Origin: Paraescarpia echinospica
Lineage: Eukaryota > Annelida > Polychaeta > Sabellida > Siboglinidae
Direction of reading: 5' to 3'
Assembly (NCBI GenBank): GCA_020002185.1
Contig: CM034531.1
Span: forward strand, 81,301,360 to 81,365,359
Length of the DNA: 64,000 nucleotides
Shown: positions 33,831 to 47,400 of the stretch, piece by piece
Layout of the letters: each line of letters starts with the position of its first letter
How positions within the stretch are numbered: the stretch's first letter is position 1
Position numbers and translations under genes: made by a program
Notes under the pieces: generated by a model
What the model saw: only the letters and a program-made list of their open reading frames with translations
Told to the model about the DNA's origin: nothing
Database searches by the model: none

Positions 33831-34906
33831 TTTGAGTTTGCCTAACCCTTTGTATTGACGCACTTTTTAACTTGTGTTCCTGATGATTTGGACACAATAG
33901 AAGTCTGCGTACAATATAAACTGTGTTGCAGCACCCAAAAATGGGTTGTTAGTACCCAATGTACTCATGCCTGCAGTCAAAGTAAACTATGAACGCCGTA
34001 ACGGTATAGTCTTCAGGTATACCTTACTTTAAACAATGCAACAACCGAATCGTTTCCAGGGCAGGCACGTCGCCTGATGTGCCTCGTTACACCGAGGGAA
34101 TCTCCATAACAATCCGCCGTACAAGGGAACATCGTAAACCACGTTAAACCGTTGTTATTTAGTTCCAAACGTGTGTTATTTATGTAGATATATAATTTTA
34201 ATGACTATACAGCAAAAACTAATTTTGAATTTAACAATACTGCGATATCCAAACTTTAATTAAATTAATTAATTAATATACACAGAGATTATTCATGCAC
34301 AAATAGCCACCACTATCTATAGCCAGGTACTCATTCATATAGCTGAGTGAACTGGAGCATTGTAGAGTAAATGTACTTGCCCAAGATTTGACACCTCAGC
34401 ACAGGATTTGAATCCGGTTCTCTCAGTCGAGAGTCCGGAGCTCTATCCACTGCACCACTGTGCTCCACTTTGAGTTTGCCTAACCCTTTGTATTGACGCA
34501 CTTTTTAACTTGTGTTCCTGATGATTTGGACACAATAGAAGTCTGCGTACAATATAAACTGTGTTGCAGCACCCAAAAATGGGTTGTTAGTACCCAATGT
34601 ACTCATGCCTGCAGTCAAAGTAAACTATGAACGCCGTAACGGTATAGTCTTCAGGTATACCTTACTTTAAACAATGCAACAACCGAATCGTTTCCAGGGC
34701 AGGCACGTCGCCTGATGTGCCGCGTTACACCGAGGGAATCTCCATAACAATCCGCCGTACAAGGGAACATCGTAAACCACGTTAAACCGTTGTTATTTAG
34801 TTCCAAACGTGTGTTATTTATGTAGATATATAATTTTAATGACTATACAGCAAGAACTAATTTTGAATTTAACAATACTGCGATATCCAAACTTTAATTA
34901 AATTAA
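33637..34906. repeat. 638-bp tandem duplication (two units plus partial third)
   Basis: Each unit holds the SINE head (33637, 34275, 34913), then the LSS-side flank ending tgtgttgca, then the CYP51 5' segment, then an AT-rich joint (ttaattaaattaattaatta). Period 638 bp. The third unit runs into the real LSS exon instead. Junctions lie at gcag, which is also the likely LSS acceptor. Confidence 0.93.
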
Positions 34907-35215
34907 TTAATTAATATACACAGAGATTATTCATGCACACATAGCCACCACTATCTATAGCCAGGTACTCATTCATATAGCTGAGTGAACTGGAGCATTG
35001 TAGAGTAAATGTACTTGCCCAAGATTTGACACCTCAGCACAGGATTTGAATCCGGTTCTCTCAGTCGAGAGTCCGGAGCTCTATCCACTGCACCACTGTG
35101 CTCCACTTTGAGTTTGCCTAACCCTTTGTATTGACGCACTTTTTAACTTGTGTTCCTGATGATTTGGACACAATAGAAGTCTGCGTACAATATAAACTGT
35201 GTTGCAGGTCAAACA

Positions 35216-35464
35216 ATGATGTGGCCACTTGGCTTCGTGCAGAGTCAGCTCTCATGGATATTTGGAAGCAGTAAGTCATTCAAGTATGCCAATGATCTAC
35301 CACGTAATCGAGGTGGACCGTACGTCACCGAGCCAGCCACCGATCTCACAAGGTGGCGCCTCAAGTGTGTCGAAGGCCGACAAACATGGCGGTACATTGG
35401 AACAGACGAACCAGTCGATCGAGAACAGACGATGGTAGAACTGCATGCCCTAGGGTGTGACACG
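35216..35464 (+). CDS. LSS: LSS exon 1 (first coding)
   Basis: 83 codons from ATG 35216 (a second ATG follows at 35219); donor GACACG|GTAGGA. It reads [20 protein letters not shown], a likely lineage-specific extension, then [30 protein letters not shown] and ELHALGCDT. gttgcag at 35201-35207 could be an acceptor for this exon if a 5' untranslated exon exists. Confidence 0.93.
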
Positions 35465-38400
35465 GTAGGATTCATTCTATTCTATTTTATATCTAAACTG
35501 CATGCTTTAGGGTGTGTCACAGTAGGGTTTACTATATTATATTTCATATCTAAACAGTAAGCTCTAGGATGTGATACGGTAGGGTTCACTATATTCTATT
35601 TCATATCTAAACTGCATGTCCTAGGGTGTGACCTGTTACGACTCACTTCATTCTATTTCATATCTAAACTGCACGCCCTAGGGTGTGACACAGTAGGACT
35701 TACTATATTCTATTTCATATCTAAACTGCAAGCCCTAGGATGTGACATGGTAGGGCTCACTGTATTCTATTTCATATCTAAACTGCAAGCCCTAAGATGT
35801 GATACGGTATGGTTCACTGTATTCTATTTCAAATCTAAACCGCATGCCCTAGTGTGTGACATGGTAGGGGTCACTATATTCTATTTCATATCTAAACTGC
35901 ACGCTCTAGGATGTGACATGGTAGTCAATTTCATATAGATCTAAATATAATTGAACTACATATGTGTGTAGTTATTTTATTGTTTTCCTATTAGATGGCT
36001 TGCATATCGAGTGCCAAACTTTCAGTAATTAATCTGTGACTTCTCATAAAATACGAATGACTTTAATTTTATCATATACATCAAAGTTCATCATGTTTTA
36101 AGAGAAACTGATTGTTCGCAATGTAAAACGTAGCTTGTAACAATCAAGAAATGTACACACAGCGAACCCAGCTAAAGTTTACCATAACACATCCCTTCGA
36201 ATGCAACGGGACCATCTGTTGTGTTTGTTTGTAAACTGGAGTGGTTTCTGCCACAGTTCACCAGTTACTGGGGCGTTTTGATATTTTGTTGGATCTCACG
36301 TTTGATGTACGTCATTAGTCAGATATGTAGGTCACTGGTACCAAATTACATCTGTTTCATCTTGCATTTTGATATGTTCAAAGGTTTTTGATAATGACTC
36401 AGCAGAAATAGGTGCTATCTGTGTGCTGCAAATTTTTTTTCATTTTTATAAATTTGTCAGTATTTCAGCTTTCACTAAAATAACTTTTCTGACAAGTTGT
36501 ATGGATGCTATTCATGAAATCACTGGTACTGATTTAGAATATTGATTCCATGCACAAATGTTTCTGTTGATTTTTGTAAAAATGGCATATTTTATTTATG
36601 CTCAATACAAACTGACTCGACCAGCATATGTCAGTTGTAGCGTCATCTGAATGGATTATATATATGCAAGGTCACATATGTGGTAATTTCTATTGCAAAA
36701 CGAAATTGTAATACAAAACAAAAATAAAATATTTTAGTTTATACAATATCTGGCATGTTTTGGCTTCAAAATAAAATTTTCTACAATGGAATATATTTGG
36801 TCTAGCACTTTATGTTGACAAAAACAGTCTTCTGTAACCTGCGGCAGTTCATTTAGTATTCCAACTATTGTGCCTATTGAATTATGAATGTCCTTCTCTG
36901 CTTACAGAGCAAGTTTGCCCCTTCACTACCAAAGGCAAGAACCGCCCAGGAGGCGGCCCACAATGCACTGCAGTTTTACAGCAAGCTGCAGACAGAGGAT
37001 GGCCACTGGTCTGGGGACTATGGCGGCCCTCTCTTCCTCACCCCAGGTCAAACACATTCATCTGTTGTTATCTCTTCCTCACCCCAGGTCAAACACATAC
37101 ACCTGTTGTTATCTCTTCTTCACCCCAGGTCAAACACACACATCTGTTGTTATCTCTTCCCCACCCCAGGTGAAACACACACATCTGTTGTTATCTCTTT
37201 CCCACCCCAGGTCAAACACACACATCTGTTGTTATCTCTTCCTCACCCCAGGTCAAACACATACATTTGTTGTTATTTCTTCCTCACCCGAGGTCAAACA
37301 CACATCTGTTGTTATCTCTTCCCCACCCCAGGTGAAACACACACATATCTGTTGTTATCTCTTCCTCACCCCAGGTCAAACACATACATTTGTTGTTATC
37401 TCTTCCCCACCTCATGTCAAACACACACATCTGTTGTTATCTCTTCCCCACATCAGGTCAAAGACATACATATGTTGTTTTATCTCTTTCTCACCCCTGG
37501 TCAAACACATACAAAAAAATGCTTCAAAAAACATACTGTATGAGAAAATTACATGTCTGCTATAAAGAGTCAACCTGTGAACCCCCTCAGCCATGTGTCG
37601 CCCTCTTACTTAAATGTAATTAATTACATTAGTGGGAAATCACAAAAAACAGAACATTTTCATTTTCTAAACTTCTGAGCTTTGCTATACAGTTATTAGA
37701 ATGAATATCCCATTTTCAGTTGTTTTAATGGATAATACATGGTCTTATCTGTAAGGAAAGACAACTTTAGTAATTTTCATCGAGATTTGGCTATTGTAAA
37801 ATTATTTGAAGATCTAAAAATGGGTGCATTTTTGCATAAAAAGGTAAAAACATTTGACAACAACATTTCAAAGGTTAAAACAAAAATTACAAGAATACCT
37901 GGAGGCCTCCGTTTATTTGTTATATTAAATTTATACTTCTAGGTATATTTGGGTGAAAAAAGTAATTGTCTACTCCTACCCTTTGCCAAGTTATTGAGGG
38001 AGGAACAAGGTGTTGTTTTTCAAGAGAAGGCAGTTTTGAATGGTGGTTGTATCACAATATTTCTTTTAAAAACAATTTTTTTCTGCCTACCAAACCACCA
38101 TGAATTGATTTAAAAAAGAAAGAAATTGAACAAATATTATAATTCATCCAAAAATAGTTAGTGGAAAACTGTCAAAACAAATCCATCCCCTCATGTCGCG
38201 TCTGTCAGTGTCACACCTTATTTTCCCAGGAAAGTAAGAGGGAGAAAAATCTGGAAAAAATATGCTGTACACAACTTGAACCATTTGTAATTCACAGATA
38301 CAAAACCATTAATTAGTGAGTTGCGGTTAATGAGTAGCAAAGGATTAACCAACTCCGTCCCTGAAAATGTCGCGTCTGTCACACTGTGAATGGCAGACTT

Positions 38401-41400
38401 TTCTTTGTTACCATGGAAACGTGGGTCTGAGTGAAAAAAGTTCAATATATTTTTTTTACTCAGTAACACCCAGTCTATACTTTGGGCAAAAAATTGCATT
38501 ATTTGCATAAATAAAAAAATAGTTCTATCTACCTGCTATGTCTGGTCTTAAAACAACATACAAACAGATGCCTGCTTCTGGACGGTTTCCACCACTTTAT
38601 TTTGTATTGTCCCAAAGATCATCATTTTGCCAACTGTTAGCTGGCAATCTACTTATAACAGTCTGCATTGCACAGTTGTTTTGTTACTGTAATTTTGTCA
38701 TGCAGATGGCACCACAGACGATTCCAATTACCCATGTAAAACAAAAAAATATTTAGATCAATATATCTTAATATTAGCTTTTAACCATTTTCTTAGCTTA
38801 TGTTGACTGATGACAGTCATGTTTTTTATTAATATCATCTGACCTAAGGGTGTAAGTTGTTAAATGTATCTGAATATCACGTAAATTCATACAAATTATA
38901 CCTGGTATTTTGCCTGGCAAAAAACAGAACACACAGAACAGAAACACTAGTCCTCTCTGCTACGCCCCTCCAGAAAACTAGCCTTCCCTGTACAACTTTC
39001 TGAGATTCAAGCCATTACATCTATCAATTATTTGAATTATATATATGGGGATTCCGAGGTTGAGTGATTGTATTCAAAGTGCCTGTTCCAAACATACACA
39101 TGTGGATACAGAGATAACTGTTGTGAAAGACATCAGGAGAAAAAACAGAAAGTCCAGCTCATTACAAATTATGAGACTGTTCCGGTGGTCCAGAAAGGAT
39201 TTTATTTACCTTGTCACTTATGTCGCGTCTGTCACAATTACTGCTCGGTCAGCAAAAAAGGGGTTTTCGTCCTCTAGAGTGGAGTCTGTTGAACTCAGTT
39301 GTTCCCCCGAGAGGTGTACTGAGGTAGGTGTGAGGTGTAAGACAGCCCAGACAGTTAATTAATTTTTCTATTAGGAAAAAGAAACTTAGGTGGAACTTTC
39401 TGAACCAGATTTTAAAAAGGGGACACAATTTTGCAATGTCAGTATTATCATTTGACTATTTCGATGGAAAACCTAGTAATTCTATTTTTGTCTGGTCATT
39501 ACCATCAAAAGAATTGTAACTATATCATTTGTTGCTGGACACAGGTTTATAAGTGTGACAGACACGACACAAAAATGTGAATGGTCTATTTCATCATCCT
39601 ATATAATAAGCATAAGGCAATAATTTATCTTCTACTTATCACCTTGATACACTTTCAACCCTCTACTACAACACTATATTGGAAACAAATATTTTGAGAA
39701 AGAAAATTTTTCACTTCCAGTTTATACCAGTGTTCCACTTTTTGTGACTACTCATAATAAAAGAATTCTGCAAATTCAGTTATTTATTAAAAGTTGATCA
39801 GTGTTATGTCTATGTCTGGTAGTCGTATGATTAGTGATGTCTGTGTCTAGGTCTGGTGGTCATGGGACTGGTGATGTTGTCTGGGTCTAGTGGTCATGTG
39901 ATTAGTGATGTTGTCTATGTCTGGTGGTCATATGACTAGTGATGTTGTCTGTCTAGGTCTGGTGGTCATGTGACTAGTGTTGTCAATGTCTAGGTCTGGT
40001 GGTCATGTGACTAGTGTTGTTGTCTGGATGTCATGTGACTAGTGTTGTTGTCCCAGATGTGTCTATGTCCGGTGGTCATGTGACTAGTGATGTCTGTCTA
40101 GGTCTGGTGGTCTTGTGACTAGTGATGTTGTCTGTCTAGGTATTGTGGTCATGTGACTAGTGTTGTTGGTCTGTGTCTAGGTCTGGTGGTCGTGAGTATT
40201 GATGTTATCTGTGTCTAGGTCTCGTGGTCATGTGACTAGTGTTGTCTGTGTCTAGGTCTGGTGGTCATGTGACTAGTGTTGTCTGTGTCTAGGTCTCGTG
40301 GTCATGTGACTAGTGTTGTCTGTCTAGGTCTGGTAGTCGTGTGCTACATCACTGACACTCCCTTCACAAAGGAGCAGAAGGCAGAGATGATTCGTTATCT
40401 GCATTCCGTCGAGTGCCCCAGTGGCGGATGGGGGCTGTGAGTAGGCCAATGTTTCATTTGTTCTAAATAGTTTTTTATATTTGTTGCAAAACTGCATATT
40501 TTACATGAAAAATAGTGCTGATGATCTGAATTAAATAAAAGAAACTATGGATGTCCAGAACAATGATGAAATTGATGCATAAGAAGGCTAGCTCCTGCAT
40601 AGGGTTATTCTATTCAGTCGGGAAACACATAAAATATTGGTGTTATAATTTCATATTTGGTAAACAATTTAGAGGCATTTATATCTAATTTAGCAACATT
40701 GAGGTTTCAGATACTAGTTGAGTAGTGTTTTAGTATCTGACTTAAAGATTGGCTACATTCAGTCGTGGGACTACAGTAAATTTTTACATTAAAGGTAATT
40801 TTTGTTCCATTACCTGGAATCAGTTAATTTGGCAGTTTGCTGAATTGATTGTGTTGAATGTGTTGAATGTGGGAACATCGCAACCAAGCTGAATAGCAAA
40901 CAGCTTTTTGGTTAATCCAACCAGCATCTGTTACGTTGCCATCAGCTTTTTGGTTAATCCAACCAGCATCTGTTACGTTGCTAACAGCTTTTTGGTTAAT
41001 CCAACCAGCATCTGTTACGTTGCCAACAGCTTTATGGTTAATCCAACCAGCGTCTGTTACGTTGCCAACAGCCTTATGGTTAATCCAACCAGCGTCTGTT
41101 ACGTTGCCAACAGCTTTTTGGTTAATCAAACCAGCATCTGTTACTTTGCCAACAGCTTTATGGTTAATCCAACCAGCGTCTGTTACGTTGCCAACAGCCT
41201 TATGGTTAATCCAACCAGCGTCTGTTACGTTGCCAACAGCTTTTTGGTTAATCAAACCAGCATCTGTTACGTTGCCAACAGCTTTATGGTTAATCCAACC
41301 AGCGTCTGTTGCGTTGCCAACAGCTTTTTGGTTAATCAAACAAGCATCTGTTACGTTGCCAACAGCTTTATGGTTAATCCAACCAGCGTCTGTTACGTTG

Positions 41401-44400
41401 CCAACAGCCTTACGGTTAATCCAACCAGCGTCTGTTACGTTGCCAACAGCCTTACGGTTAATCCAACCAGCGTCTGTTACGTTGTCAACAGCCTTACGGT
41501 TAATCCAACCAGCATCTATTACATTGCCAACAGCCTTACGGTTAATCCAACCAGCGTCTATTACATTGCCAACAGCCTTACGGTTAATCCAACCAGCGTC
41601 TGTTACATTGCCAACAGCCTTAAGGTTAATCCAACCAGCGTCTGTTACGTTGCCAACAGCCTTAAGGTTAATCCAACCAGCGTCTGTTACGTTGCCAACA
41701 GCCTTACGGTTAATCCAACCAGCGTCTATTACATTGCCAACAGCCTTACGGTTAATCCAACCAGCGTCTGTTACGTTGCCAACAGCCTTACGGTTAATCC
41801 AACCAGCGTCTGTTACATTGCCAACAGCCTTACGGTTAATCCAACCAGCGTCTGTTACGTTGCCAACAGCCTTACGGTTAATCCAACCAGCGTCTGTTAC
41901 GTTGCCAACAGCCTTACGGTTAATCCAACCAGCGTCTGTTACGTTGCCAACAGCCTTACGGTTGATCCAACCAGCATCTGTTACATTGCTAACAGCTTTT
42001 TGGTTAATCCAACCAACATCTGTTACGTTGCCAACAGCTTTTTGGTTAATCAAACCAGCATCTATTACGTTGCCAACAGCTTTTTGGTTAATCAAACCAG
42101 CGTCTGTTACGTTGCTAACAGCTTTTTGGTTAATCAAACCAGCGTCTGTTACGTTGCCAACAGCTTTTTGGTTAATCAAACCAGCATCTATTACGTTGCC
42201 AACAGCTTTTTGGTTAATCAAACCAGCGTCTGTTACGTTGCCAACAGTCGTTTATAATCTGAACAGTTTGTTTATATTTTGAGGAAGGTAAATTATAATT
42301 GCAAACGCTGTCTCGGGTTTATTAAACTCAATTTGAGATATAGTATCACTTCAGCATATCTATTGTAGTCTTAGGAACATCGTATTGATGCAGCAGGTTT
42401 TGTTAACAGTTTATCAATTTGGTTGGGTGATAATAAAATGCCTTGACCTACTGTTTGCTGGTCGCAGGCACACGGAGGGCCCGCCGACAGTGTATGGGTG
42501 TGCCATGAACTATGTGACCATGCGACTTCTGGGAGTGCCAGCCACTGACCCCTGTCTTGTCCGCTGCCGCACACTGCTGCATAAACTTGGTGCGTCATCT
42601 TTGGTTTATTAAAGGGTTAAGGTTAACCCTAATCTTGTCTGTCTTGTCTGCTGCCACACGCTGCTGCATAAACTCGGTGTGTCATGTTTGATTTATTAAA
42701 GGGTTAATGTTAACAGTGTCACAATGTGGCAGTGTATGTGGCAGTGTGACATTGTGTACGTATCACAATGTGGCAATGTCACAATGTAATAATGTGGCAA
42801 TATCACAATGTGACAATGTGGCAGTGCTACAATGTGACGCAGTATCACAATGTAACATTGTGTTCGTGTCACAATGCGCCAGTGTCACAGTGTGACAATA
42901 TGGCAGTATCACAGTGTGACAATATGGCAGTTTGAAAATGTATCTATGTCACAGTGTGGCAGTGTCACAATGTGGCAGTATCACAGTGTGACAATGTGTC
43001 CATGTCATAATGTGGCAGTGTCACAATTTGACAATGTGGCAGTATCACAGTGACAATATGGCAGTTTGACAATGTGTCCATGTCACAACGTGGCAGTATC
43101 ACAGTGTGACAATATGGCAGTTTGACAATGTGTCCATGTGACAATGTGGCAGTGTCACAATGTGACAATGTGGCAGTGCTACAATGTGACACAGTATCAC
43201 AATGTGACATTGTGTATGTGTCACAATGTTGCAGTGTCACAGTGTGACAATGTGGCAGTTTGACAATGTATCTATGTGACAATGTGGTAGTGTCACAGTG
43301 TGTCTGTATCACAATGTGGCAGTGTCACAATGTGGTAGTGTCACAATGTGGCAGTGTCACAGTGTGTCAGTGTCACAATGTGGCAGTGTCACAATATGTC
43401 AGGGTCACAATGTGGCAGTGTCACAGTGTGTCTGTCACAATGTGGCAGTATTTACTCCTAATGTGTGACACCTGTGCAACTCAATATACCAGAGATGAAC
43501 TTGGGCTCTCTTTTAACATTCGACTTTGATCTAGTAAAATGAAGTGATGACCTCGTAATAACACTAAACATGAGCACATTGGAATGCACCATTACATGAA
43601 TACAAAAGAAAAGATAACTTCATGGGATGAACATGTTAAGAACAAGTAGTTAGATTCTGTTCTACTCATGCTTCTGTGATAATACCTCCTGTGTTATTTT
43701 AGTTTGTTATAATCTGACAACCATTCATTATAACACAACTTATGCAACTCATTCTGAGAATAATGACTTGTTATCTTGTTTCATAGATATGCGCCTACAT
43801 AGACCTATAATCCAACTTGAGTTAACGTTATATTTGTTCCCTAGGTGGGGCTGCTGCTATCCCGTCTTGGGGCAAGTTTGTTCTCGCCCTCTTGAATCTA
43901 TACAGCTGGGATGGAATTCACAACCTGTGTCCAGAGATGTGGTCAGTAGCCACAGATATGTGATCAATAGCCTCAGAGATGTAATCCGTAGCCGCAGAGA
44001 TATGGTCAGTTCTAAGTAGCCACAGAGATGTGGTCAGTAGCCACAGAGATGTGGTCAGTAGCCATAGAGATGTGGTCAGTAGGCACATATATGGTCAGTA
44101 GCTACAGAGATATGATCAGTAGCCACAGAGATGTGGTCAGTAGCCACAGAGATATGGTCAGTAGCCACATGTAGCAACTTGGTATAATAAAAAAGTGATT
44201 TAAACAAAACCAGATCTGTGCTCAGGTTTGTCATATGCATTTAGGCATGAAACTGTTTGTGCCAAAGTATAATTATAAAGGTAGCCGAAAACAAACATTG
44301 AAAATGATATATCAGGTATGTCTAATTGTGTTTAAACCTATTTTCAAACTGTCCTTTTTCTATATTTCGCAATCAAATTTATCGTCAGTTATTTTTTTTT

Positions 44401-47400
44401 TAACAGAAGAACAAGAAGAAAATTTGTTCATGAAATATAAAAAACAATTTAATATAATTTGCAAGTGCACTTACGTATTTGGCTCCCAGTGCCTTCATCG
44501 GCGTTGTACGGATTCACTCTCTGTTGTCATGTGATGTTGTTGATGATCGTCACATGACGGCAGTTCTAAGAATATTGTGAATGAACGAGGGCCATAACAT
44601 TATGGCCAAAGACACAGTTTTCGCCGGAGAGAACAACTGGCGACACAGAATCAATGAAGCCACTGAGATTCAAGAGACCAGCGATCATCTGAGACACCGG
44701 CTATAATCTTCCAGCGATTTTTTGGAACTGCTGTCATGTGATGAACATCAACAACGTCACATGACGACGGAGAGTTATTCTATACAACGCTGATGAAGGC
44801 ATTGTGACTGTGCTGGAAGCTTGGTTCAAACCACCCAGGATTCAGGCATCTAAGGGAACTTCCAAATTATGAATCTACCTGAACCAGAAACAACTTACAT
44901 GCTGAAATTGAAATTTAGTTCTAAAATCATGTGGACTAGCTTACGAGAAAGATATTAAATGTTCATGAAGGGAGAGACACTGCAGCTAAAATGACACTTT
45001 TTGATAAAAATACTCGAAATGTGATTCTGCTGTATTCTGATACATTTTCTGTTTACTACTAATAAAGATCTCTTTTATAACATTAACATACTTCTAAGTA
45101 ACTTATATTCATGGATAAAGTGTGCTTCTGTCATGTAATAAATCCCATTACCGAATCTTTGACAGCCTTTTACACCTGTTTGCTAAAAGCAGTGTTTTGT
45201 CAATTTGGAAACATCATATCTCTAGAAATAATGATGCTACATTACTTACATTTTACTGATGTGTTCCTTGCTATCTTGTCTATGTAATGTCTAGCATGTA
45301 TTTTGATTTTCTTTTTAGTAACAGGGTGAACATCATAAAAAATGCAGATTTTTTACCAACAAAATGTTAATATATTTTTTTATATTAAATAATGACAATA
45401 CATAAAATATCTTTTCGACTTTGCATAGTGTTGCAAATAAGAAATAGAAAGAAGTACATTGATTACTGTATTATGGGAGGAACTACAATGTTTCCATATT
45501 ATGCTATATTTTCCCTATCCGGTGGCCATCTTTGATTGTTGCCATGGAAACAGGAGTCTGGCAGAACAAATTTCAATATATATTATTTAATTAGACCTAT
45601 TCTACAACTTGGGCACAACACATTATATTAATTATGCATTTAAAAAGATTTCCTATCTAGCTGCCATATCTCTCCTTAAATGTGACAACATAGACGTGAC
45701 CTTTCACTTTGTCCTTGTGTAGGTTGTAAAGACTTGTAGCAACATAGACATGATATTTGACCTTGACCTGGGGTAGATTGTAGACTTGTAATGACATAAA
45801 CATGACCTTTGACCTTCTCCTGGGTTGGTTTAAAGACTTATTATTACTAGCTTTTCTATAGCGCCATATCTCTGGGACCAGCCTATTCATAGGCAAGTAC
45901 AAACATTTTAAAATGTACATGGAAACAAATGTAAAAATTTATCTGTATAAAGATGCCAGTAAATATTATATTAAGATTTACAAGATTGTATATAGACTTG
46001 TAACAACATAGACATGACCTTGTCCTGGGGTAGGATGTAAAGACTTGTAACAACATAGACATGACCTTTGAACTTGTCATTGGGTAGGTTGACACCGGAG
46101 TGGTTGCCCTTTCACCCTTCCAAGATGTGGTGTCACTGTCGACAGGTCTACCTCCCAATGGCCTATTGCTATGGCAACCGGGTCACTGCAAAAGAGACGG
46201 ACCTCATTCGTGACCTCAGAAAGGTTGGTTGTCAAGTCGCAGAGATGTTTACAGATTTCTCTAAAATTTGCATTAATTTTGAAACTGTTAAATTTTAGTT
46301 CCGTAAACTTGATTATTGTATTGGGTTATTTACTTGGTATTTATTCAGTAGCAACATGGAAATTAATTTTGTTAAAATAACTGGACACATTACATCTGTT
46401 AATCTTACTACAGCAGTTCAGGCATATAATTACATCAAAACAAATATACATTAAATCAGTATATGTATTTAGTAAATTCAGTATTATTTATAAGCATGTC
46501 TTTTCAATCAATTAATTATACTATTTTATGTAATGTTAATGCATCCATGGTTTGTGTGAACCGGAATATGTATTACTATATATTTCACAATTAAATAATT
46601 TATGTTATAGTATGGCTGAATGCTTTTCACAGAATAAACAAGGAAGAATTTGTCTATGCATAATGTGCATATATTTCACAAGATAAATGTGACATAACAA
46701 TGTACACTTACTTTTGCATAAATTGTATCGACCATTTATGGTCACCGTTGACCTGTATGTGACCTTGAGAGGACACTGGTTGTGAAAGTAACGGTGGTGT
46801 TTGCTGTAGGAGATTTTTGTGGAACCGTGGGGAAAGATCCGATGGCCCTCGCAGCGAAACAATGTGTCATGGGCTGACCTCTACTCGCCCCACAGCCTCC
46901 TTCTCAACATCGGTTACTGTGAGTGACCTTCACTTTCAGTCAACATGTCTTGGTCAATTTAAATGTGTTTTCGTTTTTTTTGAAACGTAGACAATAAAAT
47001 AATATTTTCGGACTCGAATTGTAATTATCTGCTAAGTTATTTACTGCCAACTCAGTACCAACCTCAAAATTAGTTGTGTTAAAATTTAAATCTATATTAA
47101 GTTATTGTTAATTTTGTTCAATTGTATGAACAAAATGTGCTGTTTGTTCTACAAAAAGTATGCTTATTGAACATAGAATTTAACTGTTTCAGCTCTGTTT
47201 GGTTTCTCTTTGTTTAATATTACATGTTCTGCCTTGAAATAAATTACCCATAAAAACTACTGTATTTACTAATCAAGCAGTCTCCGAAAAGAAACATGAG
47301 ACTTTGTATGCATGCTAAGGGGCCCACAAGGATGTGCACCTGGGTGTAATGACAAATTTGCCCTTGTGGGCCTTATTCAAAATTTTAAAAGTCTGTCTTT

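Larger units (their letters stand above)
31861..35207. promoter_or_regulatory. Shared CYP51-LSS divergent intergenic region
   Basis: Between the CYP51 start (31910, - strand) and the LSS start (35216, + strand). The CYP51-proximal 326 bp (31861-32186) recur at 33931-34256 and 34569-34894; the LSS-proximal ~103 bp (35106-35207) recur at 33830-33932 and 34468-34568. Copies differ by a few bases. I found no clear TATA box or classical sterol-response element by eye. The promoter role is inferred from position. Confidence 0.6.

Noticed and set aside
31861..35207. Sterol-response or TATA elements in the CYP51-LSS intergenic region
   Set aside because: No convincing match by eye; a motif scan with an appropriate background would be needed.
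40824..42282. Frames of 448-465 codons on both strands
   Set aside because: 42-bp tandem repeat in an LSS intron with no start context, domain or splice support.
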